The notes: a model not told the origin generated them from the letters alone. Shown: positions 1-6,384, counted from the stretch's first letter. The stretch is DNA of 7,127 nt from Betaproteobacteria bacterium RIFCSPLOWO2_02_FULL_62_17 (GCA_001770355.1 MEQV01000172.1:22319-29445), one strand, 5' to 3'. Program-made: numbers and translations.

Positions 1-99
1 GATCGCGCCCTCGTCGCGCAGGCGCTGGTCGAACCGCTCACCCTGCTCACGCGGGACGCGAAGCTCGCGCCTTACGGCAGTGTCGTGCGCGTGGCGTAA
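1..99 (+). CDS. C-terminal end of a PIN-domain (VapC-like) toxin, cut by the window edge
   Basis: Frame 1 is open from the first base to a TAA at 97-99 and encodes 32 residues. They begin DRALVAQALVEPLTLLTRDA and end in YGSVVRVA. The pattern D-R-x-L-V-A-Q-A, then L-T-L-L-T-x-D and a short Y-G-x-V-x-V end is typical of the C-terminus of PIN-domain ribonucleases of type II toxin-antitoxin systems. In that family the two Asp residues belong to the acidic Mg2+ site that cleaves RNA. The family is usually about 125-130 residues long, so about three quarters of the gene, and any antitoxin gene, would lie left of the window. Whether the full gene is intact cannot be seen. The stop is followed after only 3 bases by a chimeric ORF in the same frame that is unrelated to it. 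Confidence 0.72.
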   Translation, partial: DRALVAQALVEPLTLLTRDAKLAPYGSVVRVA

Positions 100-204
100 C
101 GCGTGCAGGTCGCGGACTTCAAGGCGACCATGGAAAAAATTCAGACGCCGATTGCCCATCTTGACGCCATCGAATTCGCGAAGTGGTGGAAGGCCGATGC
201 GCGC
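100..204 (+). pseudogene. Remnant of the C-terminus of a Bug/TctC-type periplasmic solute receptor
   Basis: The first roughly 34 residues of the ORF at 103-738 do not look like SoxA. The stretch ADFKATMEKIQTPIAHLDA, followed by EFAKWWKADA, resembles the C-terminal helices of Bug/TctC receptors of tripartite tricarboxylate transporters. From memory of that family, these read approximately as F-K-x-x-M-E-K-x-x-T-P-I-x-Y-x-D-A-x-E-F-x-x-F-W-x-x-D-A-K. The receptor's own ending is missing: at about codons 196-204 (Asp-Ala-Arg) the reading passes into SoxA sequence. No receptor sequence precedes it, because the PIN-domain stop lies immediately upstream in the same frame. I read it as a short relic left by recombination. 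The assignment rests on motif memory and needs an alignment. Confidence 0.55.
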
Positions 205-738
205 TCCAGCATGAAAGGCGTCGCGGTGCGGTATCCACAGATCGATCGCATGACCGGACGGTTGTTGACCCTGGATGCGCGAATATTGCAGTCGCGTGCT
301 GAACGGCAGAAAGCGCCGCCGGTTGCGCGCGAGTCCGAGGATCTGCTGGCGCTCAGCGCTTACATCACCTATCAATCGCGCGGACTAAAGATGGACGCGG
401 AGATTGAAGGCATGGCGAGGAAGAATTTCGACGCCGGCGAGGCATTTTTTTTCCGCCGGCGCGGTCAGTTGAATCTCAACTGCGCCCATTGTCACAACGC
501 CAATTGGGGGCGCACGCTGTTCGCCGAGCGCATCAGCCAGGGGCATCCTAATGCCTATCCGGCCTATCGCCTGGAATGGCAGACGCTGGGATCGCTGGAG
601 CGGCGCCTGCGCGCCTGCCTCTCCGGCGTGCGCGCCGAGATTCTTCCCTACGGTTCGCCCGAATATGCCGATCTCGCGCTCTACCTCTCGTGGCGCGCGA
701 AGGGACTGCCAATCGAAACGCCCGGCGTCAGGAGATAA
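103..738 (+). CDS. soxA: Chimeric ORF carrying the C-terminal part of sulfur-oxidation cytochrome SoxA (probable pseudogene)
   Basis: SoxA is the thiosulfate-attaching subunit of the periplasmic SoxAX c-type cytochrome, which starts thiosulfate oxidation by joining thiosulfate to SoxYZ. From about residue 35 this 211-residue ORF reads as SoxA: S-S-M-K-G-V-A-V-R-Y-P, A-Y-I-T-Y-Q-S-R-G, the haem motif C127-A-H-C130-H131, then Q-G-H-P-N-A-Y-P-A-Y-R-L-E-W-Q-T-L-G-S-L. C172 in R-A-C-L-S-G-V-R-A-E is the expected haem-2 ligand and active-site Cys, and the ending L-P-I-E-T-P-G-V-R-R is the usual one. SoxA proteins are usually about 270-290 residues with a signal peptide. Here the signal peptide and haem-1 region are absent, replaced by Bug/TctC-like sequence, and S64 stands where a Cys is usual. 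Export and haem attachment seem impossible as read. The GTG at 103 has no ribosome site; ATG at 130 is an alternative. No other sox gene is in view. The SoxA assignment is strong; functionality is doubtful. Confidence 0.82.
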   Translation: MQVADFKATMEKIQTPIAHLDAIEFAKWWKADARSSMKGVAVRYPQIDRMTGRLLTLDARILQSRAERQKAPPVARESEDLLALSAYITYQSRGLKMDAEIEGMARKNFDAGEAFFFRRRGQLNLNCAHCHNANWGRTLFAERISQGHPNAYPAYRLEWQTLGSLERRLRACLSGVRAEILPYGSPEYADLALYLSWRAKGLPIETPGVRR

Positions 739-749
739 ACCCCGGAAAG

Positions 750-1943
750 CTATTTGCGGCTTGCCGCCTGGGGGATCAGGGATTTTTCACCCTTGTATGG
801 CGAAGAAACCACCTGGTTGCGGCCGGCGGCCTTGGCGAGATAAAGCGCGTTGTCGGCGCAACTGAGCAGACTGTCCAGCGAATCGATCGCATTGGCATCG
901 TCGCCGCAAACGCCTACGCTGGTGGTGATGTGAACCGGGCCGGCGCGCGTCTGCATCAGCGAGTTGTCCACCATGGCGCGTATGCGCTCGGCCAGCGTGA
1001 GCGCGGTGCCGGTATCGGCGTCGGGCAGCAACACACAGAACTCCTCGCCGCCGTAACGCACCAGCAAGTCCTCGCGGCGCAGACAATCGGCGACGCTGCG
1101 CGAGAATTCCAGGATGACATCGTCGCCGACCAGGTGCCCGCGCGTGTCGTTGATGTTCTTGAAGTGATCCAGATCCAGCATCAACAGGCGCAACGGCTGG
1201 CCACTGCGCCGGCAACGCGCGAGTTCGCGTTCGGCGAGCTGGATGAAGGTTCTGCGGTTGAACACGCCCGTGAGCGGATCCATGGTCGCGAGCTCGCGCA
1301 TTTCGTCCTCGGCGCGCTCCTTCTGCAGCAGAAGAAAACCGAAGGAAGCAATCACCACGTAGACAATCGCGCCCAGCACGCACACGCTTGGCCACTGGCC
1401 CGGATCGATGAGCATGGCCGTGTGTTGAAGGCCCGCCAGGGAGAAGCTCGCATGCGCCAGGAAGATCACCAGCATCAGCAGATATGCTGCGATCACCAGC
1501 CAGCGCGTGCCGCGCCTGTGATGCAGGTCCTGGCGCGTCAGTTGCCCGATGATGGCCGCGCAACAGACGGCCTGGATCAGATTGATGACGACACCGGCCG
1601 CGGCGGGACTGCCTGCCAGCGCGAGGCTGAGCAGCACCAGCCCGATCGGCGGGCCGAATATGCATGCGGGTGCGGCCCGGTGCTGGCGGAATTCGATCAG
1701 CGCGCCGGCCTGCAGTGTGAAGCTGGTACACAAGAGTACCTGTCCGGCGACCACGACAAAGTATCCGGGCCAGAAAGCATTGGCCATAAACATCGCCCAG
1801 GCATCGGCCTGCAACAACAGCGAAATGCCCCACTTTTCCAGGCCGTTGTGAAAGGAACCGGAAAACGCAATCCACAGCGCGCCTGCCATGACCAGGTTGC
1901 AGAGCAGCAGCACCAGAAGGAGTGTGAAGATGTCCAGCGCCAT
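750..1943 (-). CDS. Membrane-bound GGDEF diguanylate cyclase
   Basis: This 397-residue protein should make cyclic di-GMP from two GTP at the inner membrane. The first roughly 207 residues are hydrophobic, with six or seven likely membrane segments (about 2-27, 41-58, 60-80, 96-115, 117-133, 147-165 and 187-206). A short linker leads to a GGDEF domain from about residue 220. It opens D-P-L-T-G-V-F-N-R-R and contains L-D-L-D-H-F-K-N-I-N-D, with metal ligand D257 and guanine-contacting N265 and D274. The active loop is GGEEF at 298-302. An R-x-x-D inhibitory site (R289, D292) sits five residues before it, so product inhibition is expected. No separate sensor domain is recognisable; the membrane part presumably senses. 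I chose the ATG at 1943 because the hydrophobic sequence begins there. The frame stays open to a TTG at 2051, but that extension is polar and unlike a membrane N-terminus. No good ribosome site is visible. Its stop faces the stop of the SoxA ORF 11 bp away. Confidence 0.93.
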   Translation of the reverse strand: MALDIFTLLLVLLLCNLVMAGALWIAFSGSFHNGLEKWGISLLLQADAWAMFMANAFWPGYFVVVAGQVLLCTSFTLQAGALIEFRQHRAAPACIFGPPIGLVLLSLALAGSPAAAGVVINLIQAVCCAAIIGQLTRQDLHHRRGTRWLVIAAYLLMLVIFLAHASFSLAGLQHTAMLIDPGQWPSVCVLGAIVYVVIASFGFLLLQKERAEDEMRELATMDPLTGVFNRRTFIQLAERELARCRRSGQPLRLLMLDLDHFKNINDTRGHLVGDDVILEFSRSVADCLRREDLLVRYGGEEFCVLLPDADTGTALTLAERIRAMVDNSLMQTRAGPVHITTSVGVCGDDANAIDSLDSLLSCADNALYLAKAAGRNQVVSSPYKGEKSLIPQAASRK

Positions 1944-2024
1944 GGTGTCTAAGCTAAGTCGTTCCGCGTGGGCCTGGAGGGTTTCTACGTGCAGCCTGCG
2001 TATTTTAACGGTATCGCTATGATG

Positions 2025-2051
2025 CTTATATGGGTATTTCGGGAAATGCAA
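2025..2051 (-). promoter_or_regulatory. Possible sigma-70-type promoter for the diguanylate cyclase gene
   Basis: On the minus strand TTGCAT (2051-2046) precedes TATAAG (2030-2025), a 5/6 match to the -10 consensus. The spacer is only 15 bp, short of the usual 16-18. The surrounding 50 bp are clearly richer in A and T than the rest of the window, as expected for a promoter. It lies about 80 bp upstream of the chosen ATG at 1943. Apart from this, the 241-bp gap 1944-2184 shows nothing I can identify; no T-tract terminator follows the reductase gene. Confidence 0.3.
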
Positions 2052-2184
2052 GGCAACATGCCAATGGCATCAAAGCTGCGTCAAACCGAAGCGATCACGC
2101 CATTGACATTGGACCAGGGTGACGGGGTTACACGCCACACTCACGCGAGTAGCCTGCCGGCGGAAGGTGCCCGCTGGAGGGGCT

Positions 2185-2943
2185 CTAGCCGCGCCCGATA
2201 AAGGGCATCTTGGTGGCCATTACCGTCATGGACTGCACATTCGCCGACGGCGGCAGGCCGGCCATGTAGACCACGGCCTTCGCCACATCTTCCACATCCA
2301 TCATGTCTTCGGCGGCGACCGACCCGTTGGCCTGGCGCACGCCCTTGGCCATTTTGGCCGCCAGCTCGGTAGCCGCGTTGCCCACGTCGATCTGCCCGCA
2401 GGCGATGTCGTACTGGCGCCCATCCAGCGATGCGCATTTGGTAAGCCCGGTGACCGCGTGCTTGGTGGCGGTGTAGGGCGAGGAATTCGGCCGCGGCGTG
2501 TGCGCCGAAATCGAACCATTGTTGATGATGCGGCCGCCGCGTGGCTGCTGCGCCTTCATGATGCGAAACGCCTCCTGGATGCACAGGAAAACGCCGCTCA
2601 GGTTGACATCCACCACGGCTTGCCATTTCTCAAAGGAAAAATCCTCCAGCGGCACGGCCGGCGAGCTGACCCCCGCGTTGTTGAACAGCAGATCGAGCCG
2701 CCCGAAACGCTCTTTTGTCTTCGCGAACAGGGCGCGCACCGATTCGGGATCGGCGACATTGGTGGGCACCGCCAGCGCGTTGGCGCCGTTGGCGCCCGCA
2801 TCCGCAATGGCCTGCTCGAGAAGTTCACCGCGCCGGCCGGCCAGCACCACGCTCCAGCCGTCCCTCATCAGGGCGAGCGCGGAGGCTTTGCCGATGCCCG
2901 AACCCGCGCCGGTCACGATGGCGATCCTGCTGCGAGTTTCCAT
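2185..2943 (-). CDS. Short-chain dehydrogenase/reductase (classical SDR family)
   Basis: A 252-residue, probably cytoplasmic, single-domain oxidoreductase of the usual SDR length. The Rossmann motif T-G-A-G-S-G-I-G is at 11-18, and the N-N-A-G motif is at 88-91. The catalytic set is complete: N114, S144 (13 residues before the Tyr), Y157 and K161 in Y-T-A-T-K. After the second strand the sequence is A-G-R-R (35-38), without an Asp there, which favours NADP(H) over NAD(H). The part A-C-G-Q-I-D-V-G-N-A-A-T-E-L and the ending M-P-F-I-G-R-G recall a proteobacterial SDR subgroup of unassigned substrate, so the reaction cannot be named. The ATG at 2943 has AAGGAG on the minus strand at 2952-2947, only 3 bases away, which is close. 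The gene starts 37 bp after the PilZ gene on the same strand, so the two may share a transcript. Confidence 0.93.
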   Translation of the reverse strand: METRSRIAIVTGAGSGIGKASALALMRDGWSVVLAGRRGELLEQAIADAGANGANALAVPTNVADPESVRALFAKTKERFGRLDLLFNNAGVSSPAVPLEDFSFEKWQAVVDVNLSGVFLCIQEAFRIMKAQQPRGGRIINNGSISAHTPRPNSSPYTATKHAVTGLTKCASLDGRQYDIACGQIDVGNAATELAAKMAKGVRQANGSVAAEDMMDVEDVAKAVVYMAGLPPSANVQSMTVMATKMPFIGRG

Positions 2944-2980
2944 AATCTCCTTCGCTGTATTGCCTGCCTGGTATCTTGAG

Positions 2981-3388
2981 TCAGTCTTCAGGCTGATAAC
3001 TCAGGAACAGCTCGATCAGTTCCCGGGTGGAGTCGTCCGCATTGACGAAACGGCAACCGGAGCGCACCGCGGGGTTGCCTTCAATCGGTGGCGCGGGCTG
3101 TGAATAGCAAACCTCGAGGTCGAACTTGTAGCTGCGCTTGCCGGGGATTTCCACCAGGCAGCCTTGCAGCAGGGTTCCCGGCGAGAGCGTGATCTCGGCG
3201 GGATGGACCAGAAAGCCCAGGCCCTCCGGGGAAATATCGACGATCTGGCCGTCAAAGGGCATCATGCCTTCGCTATCCGCCAGACACTGCAGCGGAACCT
3301 TGGAATGCGTCGCAATCCGCGCGCCTGCCCGCCTGCCATGCGGCGAGGCGTCCGCAAGCGTTGTGATTTCTGGAGCCTTATCGCTCAT
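2981..3388 (-). CDS. Small PilZ-domain cyclic di-GMP-binding protein
   Basis: A 135-residue soluble protein made essentially of one PilZ domain. Both nucleotide-binding motifs are present: R-x-x-x-R (R20-A-G-A-R24) and D-x-S-x-x-G (D51-I-S-P-E-G56). They are followed by a strand-rich region with L-S-P-G-T-L-L-Q-G and L-E-V-C-Y-S, and then G-C-R-F-V-N before a C-terminal helix, as in the PilZ barrel. It should therefore bind cyclic di-GMP and pass the signal to a partner. Nothing in the sequence tells whether that is motility, polysaccharide or something else. The frame runs upstream to 3481, but I chose ATG at 3388 because AGGA lies 6 bases before it and the domain begins soon after. ATG at 3394 directly abuts that AGGA. 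The diguanylate cyclase on the same strand is a plausible, unproven source of its ligand. Confidence 0.88.
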   Translation of the reverse strand: MSDKAPEITTLADASPHGRRAGARIATHSKVPLQCLADSEGMMPFDGQIVDISPEGLGFLVHPAEITLSPGTLLQGCLVEIPGKRSYKFDLEVCYSQPAPPIEGNPAVRSGCRFVNADDSTRELIELFLSYQPED

Positions 3389-3394
3389 TTTCAT

Positions 3395-3398
3395 TCCT
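3395..3398 (-). promoter_or_regulatory. Ribosome binding site that sets the PilZ start
   Basis: AGGA on the minus strand lies 6 bases before the ATG at 3388 and directly abuts an in-frame ATG at 3394. The spacing favours 3388. The 160 bp between this gene and the hydrolase gene contain, apart from this site and the hairpin at 3488-3504, no clear promoter. Confidence 0.5.
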
Positions 3399-3487
3399 GA
3401 TTTTGTTTGCCCTGGACAATAGCCGGAACCTGTGCGCCCAGTATAGAGGGGAGTGGCGGTACCCGTTGCGCATTCCTGCACACCATT

Positions 3488-3504
3488 CGCTGCGTCGCGC
3501 AGCG
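3488..3504. other. Perfect 7-bp inverted repeat with 3-base loop downstream of the hydrolase gene
   Basis: CGCTGCG and CGCAGCG flank the loop TCG, giving an all-paired GC-rich hairpin. It lies 45 bp past the stop of the hydrolase gene in the transcript direction, where a terminator would be expected. Neither strand has a following T run, so it is not a canonical intrinsic terminator. It may be only an RNA 3'-end structure or chance in GC-rich DNA. Confidence 0.3.
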
Positions 3505-3548
3505 TTGGTCATGCCAAATCGACCGTTCGTCGCCGGACTGGGCGGTTT

Positions 3549-4283
3549 TCATGCGGTTGCCGGATCCGCGACATAACGCTCCAGAAAATCGGTCGCGATC
3601 GGCCAGATGCGGTGCGCGACATCCGCGTTGTGGTTATCCCCTTCCATTGAAATAAAGCCATGCGCGGCGTCGTGATAGAAGTGGTATTCGAAAGGCTGGC
3701 CATTGCCCATCAGCCCGCCCACTACCTGCAACTTCAAAGCTGCCGGGGTGACGGTGTCGCGGCCACCCCAGACCAGTAGCGTTGCGCACTTGAGTTCACG
3801 CACGGTGTCGTAGCCCGCGCGCGGCTTGAATTCACTGGGCGGCTCGTCGCGGATCGAAGGATAGTTGAGCACGATGGCGCGCACTTCCGGAGTATCCGCG
3901 GCGAACGGGATCGCCAGCCGCCCGCCCATGCAGTAGCCGATGGCCGCGGTGCGCTTGCGATCGACGCCGGGTTGGCTGACGAGGTAATTCCAGCCGTCGG
4001 TGATCACCCTCAGGAACTCGGCATCCTTGTGCTTTTCCTGCATCTGCCTGCCCAGTCCCATCTGGCCCTCGCCTTTGGCGCCCAGCGCGTGGAACATGTT
4101 GACTGCGAAGGCCCCATAACCCATGCGCGCGAGGCGCTCGGCGAATTCCCGGATCTCGGAGGTCACGCCGTTGGCGTGGTGGATGAACAGCACACCCGGT
4201 TTGGCGCCGGCGCCGGGCGGCGCTGCGTAAAAACCCGATACCTTGTCGCGATCGACGGCGGCGTTCCTGGTGACGATGCGCAT
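3549..4283 (-). CDS. Dienelactone hydrolase family alpha/beta hydrolase
   Basis: A 244-residue, probably cytoplasmic alpha/beta hydrolase close to the usual dienelactone hydrolase length. The catalytic triad is visible: nucleophile C118 in G-Y-C-M-G-G, D176 in W-G-G-R-D, and H208 in A-A-H-G-F. Cys rather than Ser as nucleophile marks this family. The classical enzymes carry a Glu in a Q-E-I-F-G-like motif near residue 36, which positions substrate and tunes the Cys; here that stretch reads F-I-H-H-A-N-G. True dienelactone cleavage in chloroaromatic breakdown is therefore doubtful, and the substrate is unknown. The ATG at 4283 has GGAG 5 bases upstream (4292-4289). It begins 23 bp after the stop of the M48 protease gene on the same strand, so co-transcription is likely. 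No other aromatic-degradation gene is nearby. Confidence 0.92.
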   Translation of the reverse strand: MRIVTRNAAVDRDKVSGFYAAPPGAGAKPGVLFIHHANGVTSEIREFAERLARMGYGAFAVNMFHALGAKGEGQMGLGRQMQEKHKDAEFLRVITDGWNYLVSQPGVDRKRTAAIGYCMGGRLAIPFAADTPEVRAIVLNYPSIRDEPPSEFKPRAGYDTVRELKCATLLVWGGRDTVTPAALKLQVVGGLMGNGQPFEYHFYHDAAHGFISMEGDNHNADVAHRIWPIATDFLERYVADPATA

Positions 4284-4306
4284 ACTTACTCCGTAATCAA
4301 AAAAAT

Positions 4307-6343
4307 TCAGTGTACCGGTTCGATGCTATCGAGCAAAGGCGGCAATGGACTGTCGAGCGCCGCGCACAGCGCGCGCATCAACTCGCCCTCGATGACTGTC
4401 AGTTTCTCATCGGCCATCACCACGGCAAGACAGGCTTTGATAAAAGCTGGTTTCTTCAGCGGCGCGAGCAGTTTCAGTTCGTAGAGCGCGGACTCCACCG
4501 CCGCAATGGAAAGTTCCGCGGGTGGGCGCGGAACGCTTGCGGTGAGCCCCAGCGCCTTCATGCCTTGCCCGAAGGCGGCAGCGTCGCCGCGGCCGGCGTG
4601 CACCAGCAAAGACAAAACGATGCCGGCCTCGGCGGCGGCGCTGTCGATGCTCTTGTGCTTTACCGGCGGCGCGCCATTGATGGCCTGACCGAGATGCCGG
4701 CGGCACAGTGTCAGCAGCACGAATTCGCCGAGGGTCACTTTGTGGTCGGCCTCAATCAGTTCCTTGACACGCGCGAGGACCGCATCGCGCTCCTCCTGCG
4801 GCAACTCTTTCAGCGTCGGAAGGGCGAGTTCGAGTAGCGGCATGCGCACACGCGGCCCGAGCCGGCGCAGCGGCTCGATGAACTCCTGCGCCTGCCGCGC
4901 AATCTCCTCGACATGGTTGCGCCGCAGCCCCGCCAGCTGCGCGCCGCGCACCTCACCGTCTCCCAGCAGCAGGGCGAACAGCACCGCCCGTGCGCCCGTG
5001 CGGGTGCGGGTCGCGACATGCAGGTTGGCGGGAAGCTGTTGCAGCACGCGCTGCGCAGCCTGGTAATGCTCCTGGGTGGGTTTGCCGACGCTGTCGACCA
5101 CCTGTTGCGCGGTAGTGTTGACCATCGCAGCGGCGCCGCCCCAGCCACTTGCGGACAGCGCTGCGCCGCCTTGCCGAGCGGCAATCGGCATCGCACCCAT
5201 GTCTTCCATGGCGGCGGCCTGGCCGCCGAATCCCCCGGTCCCCGGAGTTTGCGCGGCGGCTACAGCATCCGGCTCGCGGGGCTGGCGCCTGATCCGATCG
5301 CGCAGCAGGTGCTGTGCGCCCGGTCCCATGAGGCGCTCGATCCTCTGCTCGACCGGGGGATGGGTATTGAGCATGCTGAACATGTTGGATACGGATTCGC
5401 CGAAGTACATGTGGCTCAGATCCTCCGCATGGCGGCTGCCGATGGCGCCGCCCTGTTGCCCGATCTTGAACAGCGCGGCACCGATGCCCTCCGGATTGCG
5501 CGTGAACTGCACCGCGGACGCGTCAGCGAGAAACTCGCGCTGGCGTGCAATGGCGGCCTTGATGACGCGGCCGGCGAGCACGCCGATAGAGCCGATCAGC
5601 CACAGGCCGAGGCCCACCAGGAACACGCGCATGTCGGTGTCACGATTGCTACTCGATCTGTAGCGATTGCCGGTCGATCTGTAACGATAGTCGTTCGAGC
5701 TGTCGCGGTTGCTGCTCATAAGGAAGCGGCCCAGCGCGCCAATCATGACGATTCCGGCGATAACGCCGATCAGGTGAATGTTGAGGCGCATGTCGCCGTT
5801 CAGGATGTGGCTGAACTCGTGGCCGATGACCCCTTGCAGTTCGTCGCGATTGAGGTTCTCGAGCGTGCCGCGCGTGACCGCGATCACCGCTTCGTTCGGT
5901 GAATAGCCCGCGGCAAAAGCGTTGATGCCGCGCTCGTCTTCCATGACATAGGCCTGGGGCACGCTGATGCCCGAGGCGATCGCCATCTCCTCCAGGATAT
6001 TGAGCAGGCGCCGCTCCAGCGGTTCCTTGGAATCGCGCGGCACCAGGCGCGCGCCGACCATCGTAGCAACCGCCGCACCGCCGGCGGACAGCCGATACAG
6101 CGTGGAGAGGGTGCCAAAGGCGATAATGGCCAGCGTTACCGCTGTTATCACCAGGAAAAGTCCCTTTGGTATCGCGCCGGTCAAGCCGCTTCCCATGGAC
6201 AAGGGCCTCTCGGTCGCCAGCGCCCACACCACCGCACCCAACAGGTTCAGCGCCGCCACGATCACCACGACAGAGAATAGAAACATCACCACCATCAGAC
6301 GCGACTGGCGGCGGGCATGATGCTGCTGTTCGAAGAAATCCAT
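4307..6343 (-). CDS. Long M48-family (HtpX-like) membrane zinc metalloprotease with C-terminal extension
   Basis: A 678-residue inner-membrane protease, more than twice the length of HtpX (about 290). Likely membrane segments are at about 16-42, 59-82, 188-208 and 239-259. The zinc site is complete: H175-E-F-S-H179 with catalytic E176, and a third ligand E270 in R-E-F-L-A-D-A-S-A. N-T-H-P-P (326-330), common in M48 proteins, follows. Family knowledge suggests cleavage of damaged or misfolded membrane proteins. Between the third and fourth membrane segments is a loop rich in Arg, Ser, Asn and Tyr, encoded by 21-bp repeats. Residues about 341-410 are an Ala/Gly/Gln-rich linker. The last 270 residues are helical-looking and soluble, with acidic motifs (for example A-D-H-K-V-T-L-G-E-F at 532-541 and A-D-E-K-L-T-V near 644) that recall TerB-like domains. 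It starts 41 bp after lemA, a frequent partner of M48 proteases. The start is conserved-looking but lacks a clear ribosome site. Confidence 0.92.
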   Translation of the reverse strand: MDFFEQQHHARRQSRLMVVMFLFSVVVIVAALNLLGAVVWALATERPLSMGSGLTGAIPKGLFLVITAVTLAIIAFGTLSTLYRLSAGGAAVATMVGARLVPRDSKEPLERRLLNILEEMAIASGISVPQAYVMEDERGINAFAAGYSPNEAVIAVTRGTLENLNRDELQGVIGHEFSHILNGDMRLNIHLIGVIAGIVMIGALGRFLMSSNRDSSNDYRYRSTGNRYRSSSNRDTDMRVFLVGLGLWLIGSIGVLAGRVIKAAIARQREFLADASAVQFTRNPEGIGAALFKIGQQGGAIGSRHAEDLSHMYFGESVSNMFSMLNTHPPVEQRIERLMGPGAQHLLRDRIRRQPREPDAVAAAQTPGTGGFGGQAAAMEDMGAMPIAARQGGAALSASGWGGAAAMVNTTAQQVVDSVGKPTQEHYQAAQRVLQQLPANLHVATRTRTGARAVLFALLLGDGEVRGAQLAGLRRNHVEEIARQAQEFIEPLRRLGPRVRMPLLELALPTLKELPQEERDAVLARVKELIEADHKVTLGEFVLLTLCRRHLGQAINGAPPVKHKSIDSAAAEAGIVLSLLVHAGRGDAAAFGQGMKALGLTASVPRPPAELSIAAVESALYELKLLAPLKKPAFIKACLAVVMADEKLTVIEGELMRALCAALDSPLPPLLDSIEPVH
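5632..5715. repeat. Imperfect 21-bp tandem repeat, about four units, inside the M48 protease gene
   Basis: Units begin near 5632, 5653, 5674 and 5695. The middle two share TCGATCTGTA then CGAT, and the fourth starts TCGAGCTGT, one base different over nine. The first is more diverged but keeps TGT and CGATTGC in register. A 21-bp period keeps the frame, so the protein carries 7-residue repeats: Y-R-Y-R-S-T-G and N-R-Y-R-S-S-S between stretches containing N-R-D. They cover about residues 210-237, the loop between the third and fourth membrane segments. Confidence 0.7.
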
Positions 6344-6384
6344 GGCGGGCGGTCCGACCCGTCAGCGGTGGTGTTCCGCGGGCG

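Noticed and set aside
445..452. A run of eight T in the SoxA remnant as a possible frameshift site
   Set aside because: The reading frame on both sides gives continuous SoxA-like sequence (G-E-A-F-F-F-R-R-R-G-Q-L-N-L), so no frameshift is present.
739..749. A possible two-way terminator between the converging SoxA ORF and cyclase gene
   Set aside because: The gap is only 11 bp and neither it nor the flanking gene ends form a stable hairpin followed by a T run.
576..1952. A 458-codon open frame on the plus strand opposite the diguanylate cyclase
   Set aside because: It lies antisense to a gene with complete GGDEF motifs, and its translation is low-complexity, rich in Gln, His, Arg and Ala, without a recognisable domain. 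High GC content easily yields such antisense frames.
1944..2051. A 36-codon N-terminal extension of the diguanylate cyclase starting at TTG
   Set aside because: The extension is polar and rich in His, Lys and Arg, needs a TTG start, and overlaps the likely promoter; the hydrophobic N-terminus begins at the ATG at 1943.
2119..2979. A 286-codon open frame on the plus strand opposite the SDR gene
   Set aside because: It is the shadow of a well-supported SDR gene; its His/Arg-rich translation has no family resemblance and no ribosome site was seen.
4913..5902. A 329-codon open frame on the plus strand opposite the M48 protease
   Set aside because: Antisense to the zinc protease including its HEFSH region; composition is Ala/Arg/His-rich and typical of a GC-driven shadow frame.
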